From positions 124,001-188,000 of the forward strand of contig NZ_DGDC01000010.1 in the NCBI RefSeq assembly GCF_002385225.1: 64,000 nucleotides of DNA. Direction: 5' to 3'. The notes under the pieces are model-generated. The model was not told where the DNA came from, searched no databases, and saw nothing but the letters and a program-made list of their open reading frames with translations. Position numbers and translations under genes: made by a program. This document shows positions 34,490 through 42,837 of this stretch, piece after piece (the first letter of the stretch is position 1; every line of letters starts with the position of its first letter). This DNA is from Psychrobacter sp. UBA3962. GTDB lineage: Bacteria; Pseudomonadota; Gammaproteobacteria; Pseudomonadales; Moraxellaceae.

Positions 34490-34668
34490 TCTTGATGCCA
34501 CAAAATATTGATGCCAGCAATGTTAAGCTTGTATGCCCGCAATGGTTCGCCTGTATATAAGGTATAATCGAAAATAACTGAATAAGTTTTGAGTCTGTTT
34601 TTGCTAATAGCTACCAAAGGTAAAGACAGTCACCAAGCTTTTCTTCCCTCACTTTTTAAGGCCCACTG

Positions 34669-35091
34669 ATGATTAATACAAAAATATACCGAGCGATTTA
34701 TAATTTAGCCGAAGAGCTGTTAGAGGCCGATAGTAAAGAGGATCAAGCTCGCTTTGATGAGCTTTATGCTGAGCTAAAAGCTATTTGTGAAGACAATGAA
34801 GGCACAGACAAAGACCATCCCGAGCAGTGGGAAACTTTGGCAGATTTTACTGCGGATTTGGATCAAGCCTTAGTAATCTACGACAAAGCTTTGGCTAAAG
34901 CTACTGCCATTAATTCAAAAGATCACCTGTCTTCTATCGCCTTTTCAATGGCAGAGCTACAACTTGAGATGGGCGAGAAGGAGGCAGCCATTGAGAGTCT
35001 AAAAAATGCCAAAGTTACTGCCAATAAAATCGAAGATAAAGAATTTAAACAAGAAATCGATGCCTTGCTTGAAAAGCTATTGGCTCAGTAA
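34669..35091 (+). CDS. Conserved-looking helical (TPR-like) protein, unknown
   Basis: 140-residue acidic, all-helical, cytoplasmic protein. Residues about 70-135 resemble TPR helices (ALVIYDKALAKATAI, SSIAFSMAELQLEMGEKEAAIESLKNA). No catalytic motif is visible. AAGG sits 8 nt before the ATG. It lies 88 bp upstream of cobT in the same direction and could be cotranscribed with the cobalamin genes, but nothing shows a role there. Confidence 0.7.
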   Translation: MINTKIYRAIYNLAEELLEADSKEDQARFDELYAELKAICEDNEGTDKDHPEQWETLADFTADLDQALVIYDKALAKATAINSKDHLSSIAFSMAELQLEMGEKEAAIESLKNAKVTANKIEDKEFKQEIDALLEKLLAQ

Positions 35092-35179
35092 AAAAGTTCT
35101 ATAGAGCCGTTATGATTTACCGTGTTTAATCATAAATAAAAAATAAATAAGCTACTAAACCCATAATAAGGATGCCACT

Positions 35180-36289
35180 TTGGACCGCCTAACTCTACCC
35201 ACAGTCCCTAATATTGATAACCCAGAACTGGCCGCTAAACTGCAGTATTTGTTAGATGATAAAACCAAGCCACCTGGGTCTTTAGGACGCTTAGAGTCTT
35301 TGGCGATACAAATTGGCCTTATTCAAGGCAGCACTGCACCAAAGATCGAAAGTCCCCACATTCGGGTTTTTGCGGCTGATCATGGATTGACCAAACATGG
35401 TACTTCCGCTTTTCCCAGTGAGGTAACGGCACAAATGGTGCTGAACTTCTTAAATGGTGGAGCGGCCATTAATGTGTTGGCTCGTCAGCACAATATCGAA
35501 CTAAAGGTGGTCGATGCTGGGGTGGCCACTGACTTTGCAGAGTTTGGGGTGACTAATCATCCGCAGCTGCTAGATTACAAAATACGTATGGGCAGCCGAG
35601 ATGCACTTACTGAACCGGCCATGAGTAGCGAGGAGTGTGTGCAAGCACTGCAAGCAGGTATGGAGATCGCTAAGCAGCTTGAAGGGAATCTGTTTATCGC
35701 AGGCGAAATGGGTATAGGCAATACTTCGGCAGCCAGCTTACTGCTTGCTAAGCTAGAGGATGTGCCCGTTGCCGAGTGTATTGGGCGAGGGACGGGGCTA
35801 GATGATGCTGGATTGCAGCATAAAATTAAGGTGCTTACCGAGGTGCTACAGCGTCACGAGCAGGTAACCACACCGCTTGAAATATTGGCTGCAGTGGGCG
35901 GGCTAGAGATTGCCATGATGGCCGGCGCTTTCATTCAAGCTGCCAGTGACAGACGTATCTTATTGGTGGATGGGTTTATTGCCAGTAGTGCACTACTGGT
36001 GGCTGAACGTTTGGTACCAGGTGTGGTCAAGTTTGCGATATTCGCCCATCACTCAGTAGAGCCTGGGCATAGTAAGATGCTTGCAGCGCTCAATGCCGAT
36101 CCTTTGTTGGGCTTTAATATGCGTTTGGGCGAGGGCACGGGGGCAGCTCTGGCTTATCCTTTATTGCAGTCTGCCTGCGCCATTATCAATGAGATGGCAA
36201 GTTTTAGTGATGCAGGGATTAGCACTCAAAGCGAGTCAAGGTCACAAGAAGATATGGCCCCAGTTATAGACACTAATGATGGGCAATAA
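35180..36289 (+). CDS. cobT: Nicotinate-nucleotide-dimethylbenzimidazole phosphoribosyltransferase CobT
   Basis: Makes alpha-ribazole phosphate for the lower ligand of cobalamin. Recognised by DKTKPPGSLGRLESLA, VFAADHGLTKHG, GEMGIGNTSAAS and GEGTGAAL with the catalytic Glu318. The start is TTG 35180, backed by AAGGA at 7-nt spacing; an ATG 8 nt upstream is out of frame. 369 residues, with about 20 extra polar residues at the C-terminus. cobS follows after 5 bp and cobC after that, so the three late nucleotide-loop steps are together. I found no B12 riboswitch box upstream. Confidence 0.97.
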   Translation: MDRLTLPTVPNIDNPELAAKLQYLLDDKTKPPGSLGRLESLAIQIGLIQGSTAPKIESPHIRVFAADHGLTKHGTSAFPSEVTAQMVLNFLNGGAAINVLARQHNIELKVVDAGVATDFAEFGVTNHPQLLDYKIRMGSRDALTEPAMSSEECVQALQAGMEIAKQLEGNLFIAGEMGIGNTSAASLLLAKLEDVPVAECIGRGTGLDDAGLQHKIKVLTEVLQRHEQVTTPLEILAAVGGLEIAMMAGAFIQAASDRRILLVDGFIASSALLVAERLVPGVVKFAIFAHHSVEPGHSKMLAALNADPLLGFNMRLGEGTGAALAYPLLQSACAIINEMASFSDAGISTQSESRSQEDMAPVIDTNDGQ

Positions 36290-36294
36290 AGCAG

Positions 36295-37089
36295 ATGTCT
36301 CTTAAGCGGGAATGGCGTCTACTATTAGTCGCCACTCAGTTTCTTACTCGCATTCCGGTCAAGCTTGATGACTATCAGCCGCATTGGCTTCATGAAAGCA
36401 GCCGTCATTTTCCTGGGGTAGGGCTATTGGTGGGCGTGCTTTGCGCTGTCGTCTTTTGGGCAATAAGTATGGGCTTTTCGCCTTGGGTTTCTGCTATTGC
36501 CAGTACTGCTTTTGGGATAAAGCTTACCGGCGCTTTTCATGAAGACGGGCTAGCCGATACTTGTGATGGACTAGGTGGTGGGCTTACCCGAGAGCGGACG
36601 CTAACCATCATGAAAGACTCTCGTATTGGTACATACGGCACGTTAGGTTTGGCCTGTGCTTTACTACTGAAAGTGAGTCTTCTAGCCACGATGCCGATGA
36701 TGACAGCGATAGTCGCTTTGATCATCGCACACAGTGCTTCGCGGCTACTGTGTACCTCACTTATAGTATTGCTACCTTATAGCGGTGAAATAGAGCATGC
36801 TAAGGCTAAGCCCATGGCGCAGCAAATGACTTTAGCCCAGTGGCTGGCAAGTGGACTTTGGCTGTTGTTTGTTGTGGCTATTTTATTTTTATTATTGCCA
36901 CAAGCAATACAACAAATCACCGCGCAGCAGTGGATACTGGCTTTAATCTTTGCCCTATTGGGGGTAACCCATATGTATCGGCTGCTTAAAAGACGCTTGC
37001 AAGGGTATACCGGAGATGGTTTAGGCGCCACGCAGCAAATTACTGAAATTGCCATTTATGCCGGTCTAGCAGCCAACTTTATGGGATAG
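36295..37089 (+). CDS. cobS: Adenosylcobinamide-GDP ribazoletransferase (cobalamin synthase) CobS
   Basis: Integral-membrane enzyme that joins adenosylcobinamide-GDP and alpha-ribazole (phosphate). Six or so hydrophobic segments; the active-site motif GAFHEDGLADTCDGLGGG with the catalytic Asp-rich loop is at about residues 79-96, followed by KDSRIGTYG. 264 residues, normal length. Tight coupling with cobT upstream and cobC 11 bp downstream. Confidence 0.96.
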   Translation: MSLKREWRLLLVATQFLTRIPVKLDDYQPHWLHESSRHFPGVGLLVGVLCAVVFWAISMGFSPWVSAIASTAFGIKLTGAFHEDGLADTCDGLGGGLTRERTLTIMKDSRIGTYGTLGLACALLLKVSLLATMPMMTAIVALIIAHSASRLLCTSLIVLLPYSGEIEHAKAKPMAQQMTLAQWLASGLWLLFVVAILFLLLPQAIQQITAQQWILALIFALLGVTHMYRLLKRRLQGYTGDGLGATQQITEIAIYAGLAANFMG

Positions 37090-37100
37090 GCTTTTGTTTT

Positions 37101-37709
37101 ATGGATTTATATATTTGGCGCCATCCTAAGCCTGATGAGATACAAGGGCTGTGCTTTGGCCAAAGTGAAGTGTCGGTCGATAGGCGTAAATTAAAGCGAC
37201 TGGCGCATCAAATTCAGCGTTTTGTTAGAGTAAATCAGCTGCCTAATCAGATTTGGGTCAGCCCGTTACAGCGCTCTAAGCAGGTAGGAGAATATTTAGT
37301 AACTCAAGGCTTTGAGTGCTATGTCGATGACCAGCTTTTAGAGACCCATTTTGGCGTTTGGGAAGGCAAGCCCTGGTCGGAGATTAGCAAAGAGGAAATT
37401 GATAGTTGGTGTGACAATTTTGCCGACTTTGCTCCAACTGGTGGTGAGAGTTTAAGACACTTGTTTCAGCGAGTGGCTGCTTGGATTGAGCAGCAAAAAC
37501 AGCGAGAAGCTCAAGCTACACTGAATACTGGCAATAAACTTGAAGAGAAACAAACAGCTTACGATAACCATAAATCGGTGTTGGTGGTGGGGCATGCTGG
37601 CTGGATTAATACCGCAAAACTAATTCATCAAGGTCAATCGGTACCCATGAAGGCGATACAGTGGCCACGCCCCGTGTGTCACGGTCAACTGACCCATTTA
37701 AAGTTTTAG
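37101..37709 (+). CDS. cobC: Histidine phosphatase family protein, probable alpha-ribazole phosphatase
   Basis: Phosphoglycerate-mutase-like phosphatase of 202 residues. The catalytic His is in WRHPKP (RHG in most relatives, RHP here), with VSPLQRSKQVGEYL carrying the second Arg, LLETHFGVWEGKPWSEI, and GHAGWINTAKL with the second His. Position directly after cobS makes alpha-ribazole-5'-phosphate (or adenosylcobalamin phosphate) the likely substrate. Insertions around residues 155-180 are polar. Its stop overlaps the stop of the convergent HPP gene. Confidence 0.85.
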   Translation: MDLYIWRHPKPDEIQGLCFGQSEVSVDRRKLKRLAHQIQRFVRVNQLPNQIWVSPLQRSKQVGEYLVTQGFECYVDDQLLETHFGVWEGKPWSEISKEEIDSWCDNFADFAPTGGESLRHLFQRVAAWIEQQKQREAQATLNTGNKLEEKQTAYDNHKSVLVVGHAGWINTAKLIHQGQSVPMKAIQWPRPVCHGQLTHLKF

Positions 37710-38323
37710 TTTTGCTGACGTGATCGCTGATTTTGCGCTTCAATTTGCTCTTCGATAACATGGCCATCGGCATGATTCTCAATATGGTTTTCGATGCGAG
37801 TCTTGACCAAAGCAAACCAATACGCAGGCCACTTTTGATTAGGCTTAATATTATTGACCACCAAAGCCACGGCTATTAAAGCCAGTGAGCCTGCCAGCAC
37901 CGGTACCAATAAAAAGTCCCAGTCATAAGTTATTTCATTGGCAGTTAAGAGCACCACCAGTGTCGTAGCCCCAGCAGGGGGATGGATGCACTTGTATAAA
38001 TGCATCAAAAAAATAGAGATGCCCACTGCTAAAGCTGTGGTAAACGCCGAAACCCCCACATATTTTAGAATCACCAGTCCAACAAACGCTGAGATAAGGT
38101 GACCAAATATCACGTTACGAGGTTTGGCCAAAGGTGAGTGTGAAACGGCAAAAAGTAGAACACAAGTCGCCCCAAAGGGTGCCATAATAAATTTGTTACC
38201 GGTAAGCTGGCTTAACTCTAATAGAATAAATATCCCTAAAGTTCCGCCTATTAAAGAGCGTAATAAATCTATAAAGTTTGCATTTTCAGGAAGCTTTTCT
38301 GCCCTATCAAATAAAAAATGCAT
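37706..38323 (-). CDS. HPP-family integral membrane protein
   Basis: 205-residue protein with four or five membrane helices and the family motif CIHPPAGATTLV around residues 112-123. HPP proteins are linked to nitrite transport in plants and cyanobacteria; the bacterial function is not settled. The C-terminal 40 residues are polar and rich in Gln/His. The stop codon overlaps that of cobC on the other strand by 3 bp, so transcripts converge head-on. Confidence 0.85.
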   Translation of the reverse strand: MHFLFDRAEKLPENANFIDLLRSLIGGTLGIFILLELSQLTGNKFIMAPFGATCVLLFAVSHSPLAKPRNVIFGHLISAFVGLVILKYVGVSAFTTALAVGISIFLMHLYKCIHPPAGATTLVVLLTANEITYDWDFLLVPVLAGSLALIAVALVVNNIKPNQKWPAYWFALVKTRIENHIENHADGHVIEEQIEAQNQRSRQQN

Positions 38324-38630
38324 TAATCAAATCCCCAGATTGCTAAATACTTTTTTATGACCTATGGTCTAACCTTAGAATTACTCAGTTAAATAACTTT
38401 TTGATGAGTATTATTAATTGGATTAGCCGATACTAGCATAGGTACTGCACCTGAAATAGCGAATGTAATATGAAGTAATGCCTATTAAAAATTCTAAATT
38501 AGAATATTGGACTTGATTGGTACCCCCAAAAAATGAAGCTATAAATAGGCGGCTTTTTTTTGGTATCATCACTCCCTTTAATTACTTACTACCGCCAAAA
38601 AATAATAAAAGGTTTTTATTAAGGAGTTTT
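38324..38630. other. Divergent intergenic region
   Basis: 307 bases between the HPP gene (minus) and the MarC-family gene (plus). TATAAA at about 38542 followed by a GC step and eight T residues suggests a promoter or leader, but I cannot define either. No gene seen. Confidence 0.45.
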
Positions 38631-39221
38631 ATGGAGATCTACGCAACAGCGCTCACTTTATTTTTAATTATGGATCCTTTGGGTAATATCCCTATTTTTT
38701 TATCTGTCTTAAATAAGGTGCCTGAAGAGAGACGTAAGTTTATTATCATCAGAGAGTTGCTGATTGCGCTGTTGTTAATGGTGCTGTTCTTATTCGCTGG
38801 TGGCAGTATTTTGCATACCTTAGGCCTGAGCACCGAAGCTGTGGCTATTGGCGGCGGCTTGGTTATGATGATTATTGCCATTCGTATGATCTTTCCGACC
38901 CGAGGTGGGGTGATGAGCGATGAGGAGGATGAAGATGGGGAGCCTTTTATTGTCCCCTTGGCAGTGCCGTTAATTGCCGGACCTTCAATTCTAGCCACTT
39001 TAATTTTATTAACTGAAAAGAATCCTGAAAGCCTGCCAAAGGCGTTGATGGCCTTGCTTTTGGCTTGGTTTATTTCAGCAGTTATTCTATTTTTCTCAAC
39101 CAAATTATATAAGCTGTTAGGACATAGAGGTCTAAAAGCTATTGAGCGTTTAATGGGGATGATTCTAATCTCAATTTCTGTGCAAATGCTATTAAATGGC
39201 TTTTCTTCGTTCATGGGATAG
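38631..39221 (+). CDS. MarC family integral membrane protein
   Basis: 196 residues with six membrane helices in the MarC/UPF0056 pattern: FLIMDPLGNIPIFLSVL at the start, RMIFP, and the second inverted half with FIVPLAVPLIAGPSILATLILL. The start is set at ATG 38631, which has a perfect AAGGAG; an open frame extends 38 codons further but is not typical. An acidic cytoplasmic loop (SDEEDEDGE) separates the halves. Function of the family remains unclear despite the multiple-antibiotic-resistance name. Confidence 0.92.
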   Translation: MEIYATALTLFLIMDPLGNIPIFLSVLNKVPEERRKFIIIRELLIALLLMVLFLFAGGSILHTLGLSTEAVAIGGGLVMMIIAIRMIFPTRGGVMSDEEDEDGEPFIVPLAVPLIAGPSILATLILLTEKNPESLPKALMALLLAWFISAVILFFSTKLYKLLGHRGLKAIERLMGMILISISVQMLLNGFSSFMG

Positions 39222-39338
39222 CTCAGACCTTTATTAAAAATCTGGCCCTCTTACTAGTTGTTAATGCTCATTCTTAGCGTTAATTTACTGTGAGGATTGT
39301 CTCTATTTCTGTTAATAAATTGCTTTAATAAATAACTA

Positions 39339-39375
39339 TTTATCTGCTCAATCAGCTGTTGAGCAGATAAATTTT
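39339..39375. terminator. Strong hairpin after the MarC-family gene
   Basis: Perfect 13-bp stem (39339-39351 with 39359-39371, loop of 7 nt) followed by only four T residues. It separates the MarC-family gene from the ArsR-type operon; termination is likely but the T-run is short. Confidence 0.6.
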
Positions 39376-39426
39376 GTAATGATATAGCCAAACGGCATAA
39401 ACTTATGCAATAATAGTATACAAAAT

Positions 39427-39470
39427 TATATAATATGTTTATGTGTAGGCTAGGTTTGTTGTATATAATA
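39427..39470 (+). promoter_or_regulatory. Candidate promoter/operator of the BigR-like operon
   Basis: Two copies of TATATAATA at 39427-39435 and 39462-39470, 35 bp apart; the first lies in a perfect 10-bp palindrome (39425-39434) and the second supplies a TATAAT -10. BigR-type repressors bind AT-rich palindromes over the promoter. Visual evidence only. Confidence 0.35.
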
Positions 39471-39504
39471 AGTATCCATAATATAAATCTAGGATGTTGT
39501 AACC

Positions 39505-39840
39505 ATGTCAACCGATACCTTAAATGTAGAAAGTATTGATGTAGAAGCCTTAAAAGCTTCTGCTTCTAAAGCCTCAGCCTTACTTAAGTCGCTTTCCCAT
39601 TCTGATCGCCTATTATTGCTCTGCCAAATAGTGGGCTCTGGTGAGGCCTGTGTGCGTGATTTAGAACAATCAACGGGTATCAAGCAGCCCAGTTTGTCAC
39701 AGCAGCTTGGTGTACTTCGTGAAAATGGGCTAGTGAATACTAGACGAGAAGGCAGACAAATTTTTTATAGTATTGCTAGTGAAGATGCACTGGCCGTTAT
39801 GCAAGTCTTGTATCAGCGTTTTTGTGCTACTGACGAATAG
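39505..39840 (+). CDS. ArsR-family repressor, BigR/SqrR/YgaV-like
   Basis: 111-residue winged-helix regulator (KSLSHSDRLLLLCQIV, SLSQQLGVLRENGLVNTRREGRQIFYSI). Cys40 in helix 2 and Cys107 near the C-terminus are placed like the redox pair of BigR and SqrR, which form di- or polysulfide links in response to hydrogen sulfide. A third Cys49 is extra. Two YeeE/YedE genes follow in the same direction, as in bigR-type operons, so it probably represses them until sulfide rises. AGGA is 9 nt upstream. Confidence 0.85.
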   Translation: MSTDTLNVESIDVEALKASASKASALLKSLSHSDRLLLLCQIVGSGEACVRDLEQSTGIKQPSLSQQLGVLRENGLVNTRREGRQIFYSIASEDALAVMQVLYQRFCATDE

Positions 39841-39935
39841 GATATTTGCAGTGCCTCTGCATACCGATCCATTAAAAGTTTGCGCATGACTGATACTGAA
39901 ACAATATATATTTAAATACAATATTAGGAGCGCGT

Positions 39936-40370
39936 ATGTACGCTTGGATTGATATGGCAAGCTTTACCCCTTGGAGTGCCTTAATTGGGGGACTTATCAT
40001 TGGGTTAGCCGCCTCAGTTTTGATAGTGGGCAGTGGCCATATAATGGGTATGAGCGGAATACTAAAAAGCTCTATTTCTCAATTACCAAAATTTAGTTGG
40101 CAGTTGGTGTTTATTCTAGGAATGGTAGTAGCGACTTGGGGCTATGGGTTAATTTACGGCTTCCCACAGCTAGAGATGGGGCAACCTATCTGGAAAATTA
40201 TTGTAGCAGGATTATTAGTAGGGTTTGGCACTCGATTAGGGTCTGGCTGTACCAGTGGGCATGGAATTTGCGGTATTTCGCGACTCTCTGCACGCTCAAT
40301 TACCGCAACGATTTTATTTTTATCGAGCGGTATTGCCACAGCGACTCTATTTGCCATGCTTCAGGGCTAA
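39936..40370 (+). CDS. YeeE/YedE family membrane protein (first of pair)
   Basis: 144 residues, four hydrophobic segments. The conserved Cys-Gly motif is GTRLGSGCTSGHGICGISRLS, matching the N-terminal half of YeeE/YedE (TsuA-like) thiosulfate/sulfur carriers, where conserved cysteines relay sulfur. Together with the next gene it makes up both halves of the full-length transporter (split PmpA/PmpB type). AGGAG precedes the ATG. Located between the BigR-like repressor and the second half. Confidence 0.88.
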   Translation: MYAWIDMASFTPWSALIGGLIIGLAASVLIVGSGHIMGMSGILKSSISQLPKFSWQLVFILGMVVATWGYGLIYGFPQLEMGQPIWKIIVAGLLVGFGTRLGSGCTSGHGICGISRLSARSITATILFLSSGIATATLFAMLQG

Positions 40371-40424
40371 ACCTAAGCATCGTTATGAAATCATTTGCTT
40401 TAAAATTTATATAATGAGCCACTT

Positions 40425-40865
40425 ATGACTACTAATAATCGATTAACCCTAATCTTTAGCTTCCTATCCGGCATTATCTTTGCTATTGGACTAATTGTTT
40501 CACAAATGGTGAACCCAGAAAAAGTACTCGGCTTCTTACGTTTATTTCATGGCTGGGATCCCTCACTGGGTTTAGTAATGGGCGGCGGGATTGCGGTTGC
40601 CATGCCAACCTTTTTTTACGTTAAGTCACGCATGAGCAAAGGCGGAAAGGCCTTAGATAACGGCAACTTTGAGTTACCTACGGCCACCAAAATCACGCCA
40701 CAACTGGCGATTGGCAGTTTAATATTTGGGATAGGTTGGGGCATGTTAGGATTTTGCCCAGCCCCTGCATTGGTCACCGCTTTAGCCGGCTATACTGAGT
40801 CCATGTTGTTTGTGGTGGCGATGTTAGCAGGATTTTGGCTACACGCTAAGTTAATTAAAAACTAA
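40425..40865 (+). CDS. YeeE/YedE family membrane protein (second of pair)
   Basis: 146 residues, four hydrophobic segments, with the C-terminal-half motif GIGWGMLGFCPAPAL (Cys near residue 110). It complements the preceding gene to form a split YeeE/YedE sulfur transporter. The spacing is 54 bp and the ribosome site is weak (TGAG). A GC-rich hairpin follows at 40928. Confidence 0.88.
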   Translation: MTTNNRLTLIFSFLSGIIFAIGLIVSQMVNPEKVLGFLRLFHGWDPSLGLVMGGGIAVAMPTFFYVKSRMSKGGKALDNGNFELPTATKITPQLAIGSLIFGIGWGMLGFCPAPALVTALAGYTESMLFVVAMLAGFWLHAKLIKN

Positions 40866-40927
40866 TGAAACCCTAAAGCTAACCGGTTTAAGTTTTGAGC
40901 TAGTAATATTTTGAGCTAGTAGTAATT

Positions 40928-40968
40928 GGGGCCAATAGCGAAAAATTTGATATTTGGCTACTGGCCCC
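40928..40968 (+). terminator. Hairpin after the YeeE/YedE pair
   Basis: GGGGCCA (40928-40934) with TGGCCCC (40962-40968) plus an inner TAGC/GCTA helix; no T-run. The adjacent downstream promoter overlaps it. Confidence 0.5.
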
Positions 40969-40975
40969 CTATAAT
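40947..40975 (+). promoter_or_regulatory. Sigma-70 promoter before the Cys-rich small ORF
   Basis: TTGATA at 40947-40952, 17-bp spacer, TATAAT at 40970-40975: near consensus. Expected start near 40982, giving a leader of about 115 nt before the small ORF, with a perfect hairpin at 41005-41022. Confidence 0.7.
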
Positions 40976-41096
40976 CTGTTTACTTTTGACCCAAAACCAT
41001 CGCGGTTTTAAGCGGTTAAAACAATCATTATTATCCAATCACTTGCTTTGTTGTAGATCAACCTGCATATAAGCCATAACCTACGGAGGATTCAGC

Positions 41097-41189
41097 ATGT
41101 CATTGTGTGAAAAAGACTGTGTTCAAGATAATGCAAAGCAATGCGATGTTTGTTATGACTTCGCTCAGGTTAGACTAAGCTTGATTTAA
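41097..41189 (+). CDS. Small Cys-rich protein, 30 residues, unknown
   Basis: Starts at ATG with a strong GGAGGA 6 nt upstream. The 30-residue product begins MSLCEKDC and has four cysteines (4, 8, 16, 19) in a CX3C-X7-CX2C pattern that could hold a metal or a redox centre. It has its own near-consensus promoter (40947-40975) and a terminator-like hairpin behind it (41240-41267), so it looks like a self-contained gene rather than a chance ORF. No family recognised; it could also be the N-terminal remnant of a longer protein, though no continuing frame is visible. Confidence 0.55.
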   Translation: MSLCEKDCVQDNAKQCDVCYDFAQVRLSLI

Positions 41190-41239
41190 GTCAGCTTTAA
41201 AAGTCATCTCTAATACTTCCTGTTTTTGTATCTTTGACA

Positions 41240-41267
41240 CTCATTGACCTTAGGTTAATGGGCTTTT
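41240..41267 (+). terminator. Hairpin after the small Cys-rich gene
   Basis: 10-bp stem (41240-41249 with 41253-41262, two G-T pairs), loop TTA, then CTTTT. Confidence 0.55.
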
Positions 41268-41432
41268 ATGCGTCTGTCATTTAACACAGTCTTTACTCTC
41301 ATTTCTCTATTTGCTTTAGGCAAACCAATATAAATAAGCTTGTGTTGTCGCCATTTATTCCAGTTGAATAAATACAGGATTTAGGGTCGGGCATAAGCTC
41401 AGTAAAATGAATAAAATTTAAGGTAAAACAAA

Positions 41433-42647
41433 ATGGGCATACAGCTAATTTTGAATGAAAACAGTAAAAAAGGGGTGCCAGTTAAGGTTTATACCAAAGA
41501 CATCGCCCAAGATGCCATCAAGCAATTACGCAATATGGCACAGCTTGAATTTGTCCACTCGCACATTGCGGTGATGCCAGATGTGCATGTAGGTAAGGGA
41601 GCAACAGTAGGCAGCGTCATTCCAACCAAATCAGCGATTATTCCCGCAGCGGTTGGGGTAGATATTGGCTGTGGTATGAATGCGGTGCGTACCTCGTTAA
41701 CCGCCAGTGATTTGCCAGACAGTCTAAGAGCGGTGCGCTCAGCGATAGAAAAGCAAGTGCCAGTTGGTTTTAATATGCACAATCAAATCACCGCCAAAGC
41801 CTCAACCCTTGATCCGCTTGGCAAGAGATTAAAGCCAATCACTGATAAGTATCCTGGGCTATTGAAGATGTTAAAAGGCTTTGAGCGTACTTGGGCAAAA
41901 CAGCTGGGCACATTAGGCGGCGGCAACCACTTTATTGAGATTTGTCTCGATGAAAATAACGATGTGTGGGTAATGCTACATTCAGGAAGTCGTGGCATTG
42001 GCAACTGCATCGGTCGCTACTTTATTAATTTGGCCAAAAAAGAACATCAATCTCGCTTTGGTCATGTGCCTGATAAAGACCTGTCCTACTTTGCCGAGGG
42101 CTCAAATAGCTTTGATGACTATGTGGAGGCGGTGCAATGGGCGCAAGATTATGCGGTGCAAAACCGTAAAGAGATGATGCGCTTGGTATTGGAGGCGATG
42201 CAATCGAAGCAGGCAGGCTTACCGCATTTCACGCTGACCAAAGAAGCCATCAACTGTCATCACAACTATGTGGAAGAAGAGACGCACTTTGGCGAGAGTG
42301 TCTATGTCACTCGGAAAGGCGCGATTAGTGCTTATGAAGGCGAGCTGGGTATTATTCCAGGCTCAATGGGTGCTAAGTCTTTTATCGTCCGAGGTCTGGG
42401 CAATGAAGAATCATTTTGCTCGTGCTCGCATGGGGCAGGGCGCAAAATGAGCCGAACCAAAGCAGCTAAAACCTTTACAGTTGATGAGTTAAAAGCACAG
42501 ACCGCAGGTGTTGAGTGCAAAAAAGACAAAAGTGTCCTCGATGAAATACCGGGTGCCTACAAAGACATTGATGAAGTCATGGACAACCAAAAAAGCTTGG
42601 TGGAAGTGGTGCATACCCTGAAGCAGGTGCTTTGTGTGAAAGGCTAG
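41433..42647 (+). CDS. rtcB: RtcB family RNA-splicing ligase
   Basis: Joins RNA 2',3'-cyclic phosphate or 3'-phosphate ends to 5'-OH ends using GTP and Mn. Visible motifs: DVHVGKGATVGSV, AAVGVDIGCGM with the metal-binding Asp77 and Cys80, GGGNHFIE, and the guanylylated-His region SHGAGRKMSR. 404 residues matches the shorter bacterial RtcB class. Unlike E. coli there is no rtcA or rtcR beside it and no sigma-54 -24/-12 element upstream, so control must differ. AAGG is 9 nt upstream. Two small ORFs of unknown function follow. Confidence 0.95.
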   Translation: MGIQLILNENSKKGVPVKVYTKDIAQDAIKQLRNMAQLEFVHSHIAVMPDVHVGKGATVGSVIPTKSAIIPAAVGVDIGCGMNAVRTSLTASDLPDSLRAVRSAIEKQVPVGFNMHNQITAKASTLDPLGKRLKPITDKYPGLLKMLKGFERTWAKQLGTLGGGNHFIEICLDENNDVWVMLHSGSRGIGNCIGRYFINLAKKEHQSRFGHVPDKDLSYFAEGSNSFDDYVEAVQWAQDYAVQNRKEMMRLVLEAMQSKQAGLPHFTLTKEAINCHHNYVEEETHFGESVYVTRKGAISAYEGELGIIPGSMGAKSFIVRGLGNEESFCSCSHGAGRKMSRTKAAKTFTVDELKAQTAGVECKKDKSVLDEIPGAYKDIDEVMDNQKSLVEVVHTLKQVLCVKG

Positions 42648-42708
42648 ATATCCTAAGTGCTAAAGCCTAGATAGCTAGGGGTAAGTTTTTAAACCAAGGA
42701 GAACAGAT

Positions 42709-42837
42709 ATGCTAGTAAATAATAAACAGCCCTTAGTGGCAAATAATAAAATCTATAAAACAACACTATGTTTAGGACAAATTTATGAGCTTAAAACAAA
42801 CTCTAAAACTGGCGAAACAGTTAGAAAATCAGAGTAA
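42709..42837 (+). CDS. Small ORF, 42 residues, overlapping the next gene
   Basis: ATG with a perfect AAGGAG 7 nt upstream. The 42-residue product (begins MLVNNKQPLV) has no recognised domain. It overlaps the start of the 84-residue ORF by 53 nt in another frame. It might be a leader ORF controlling translation of that gene, or a false ORF sharing a good ribosome site by chance. Confidence 0.4.
   Translation: MLVNNKQPLVANNKIYKTTLCLGQIYELKTNSKTGETVRKSE

Noticed and set aside
35092..35179. Cobalamin riboswitch before cobT
   Set aside because: No B12-box consensus was found; only an isolated GCCACT, which is too little.
38517..38630. N-terminal extension of the MarC-family gene
   Set aside because: AAGGAG stands directly before ATG 38631 and family proteins begin there.
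38639..39214. 191-codon antisense ORF inside the MarC-family gene
   Set aside because: Shadow frame of a membrane-protein gene; product is not protein-like and has no ribosome site.
41190..41432. Sigma-54 promoter before rtcB
   Set aside because: No TGGC-N8-GC (-24/-12) arrangement is present.
42666..42690. Terminator after rtcB
   Set aside because: CCTAG/CTAGG is only 5 bp and the T residues start 7 nt later.
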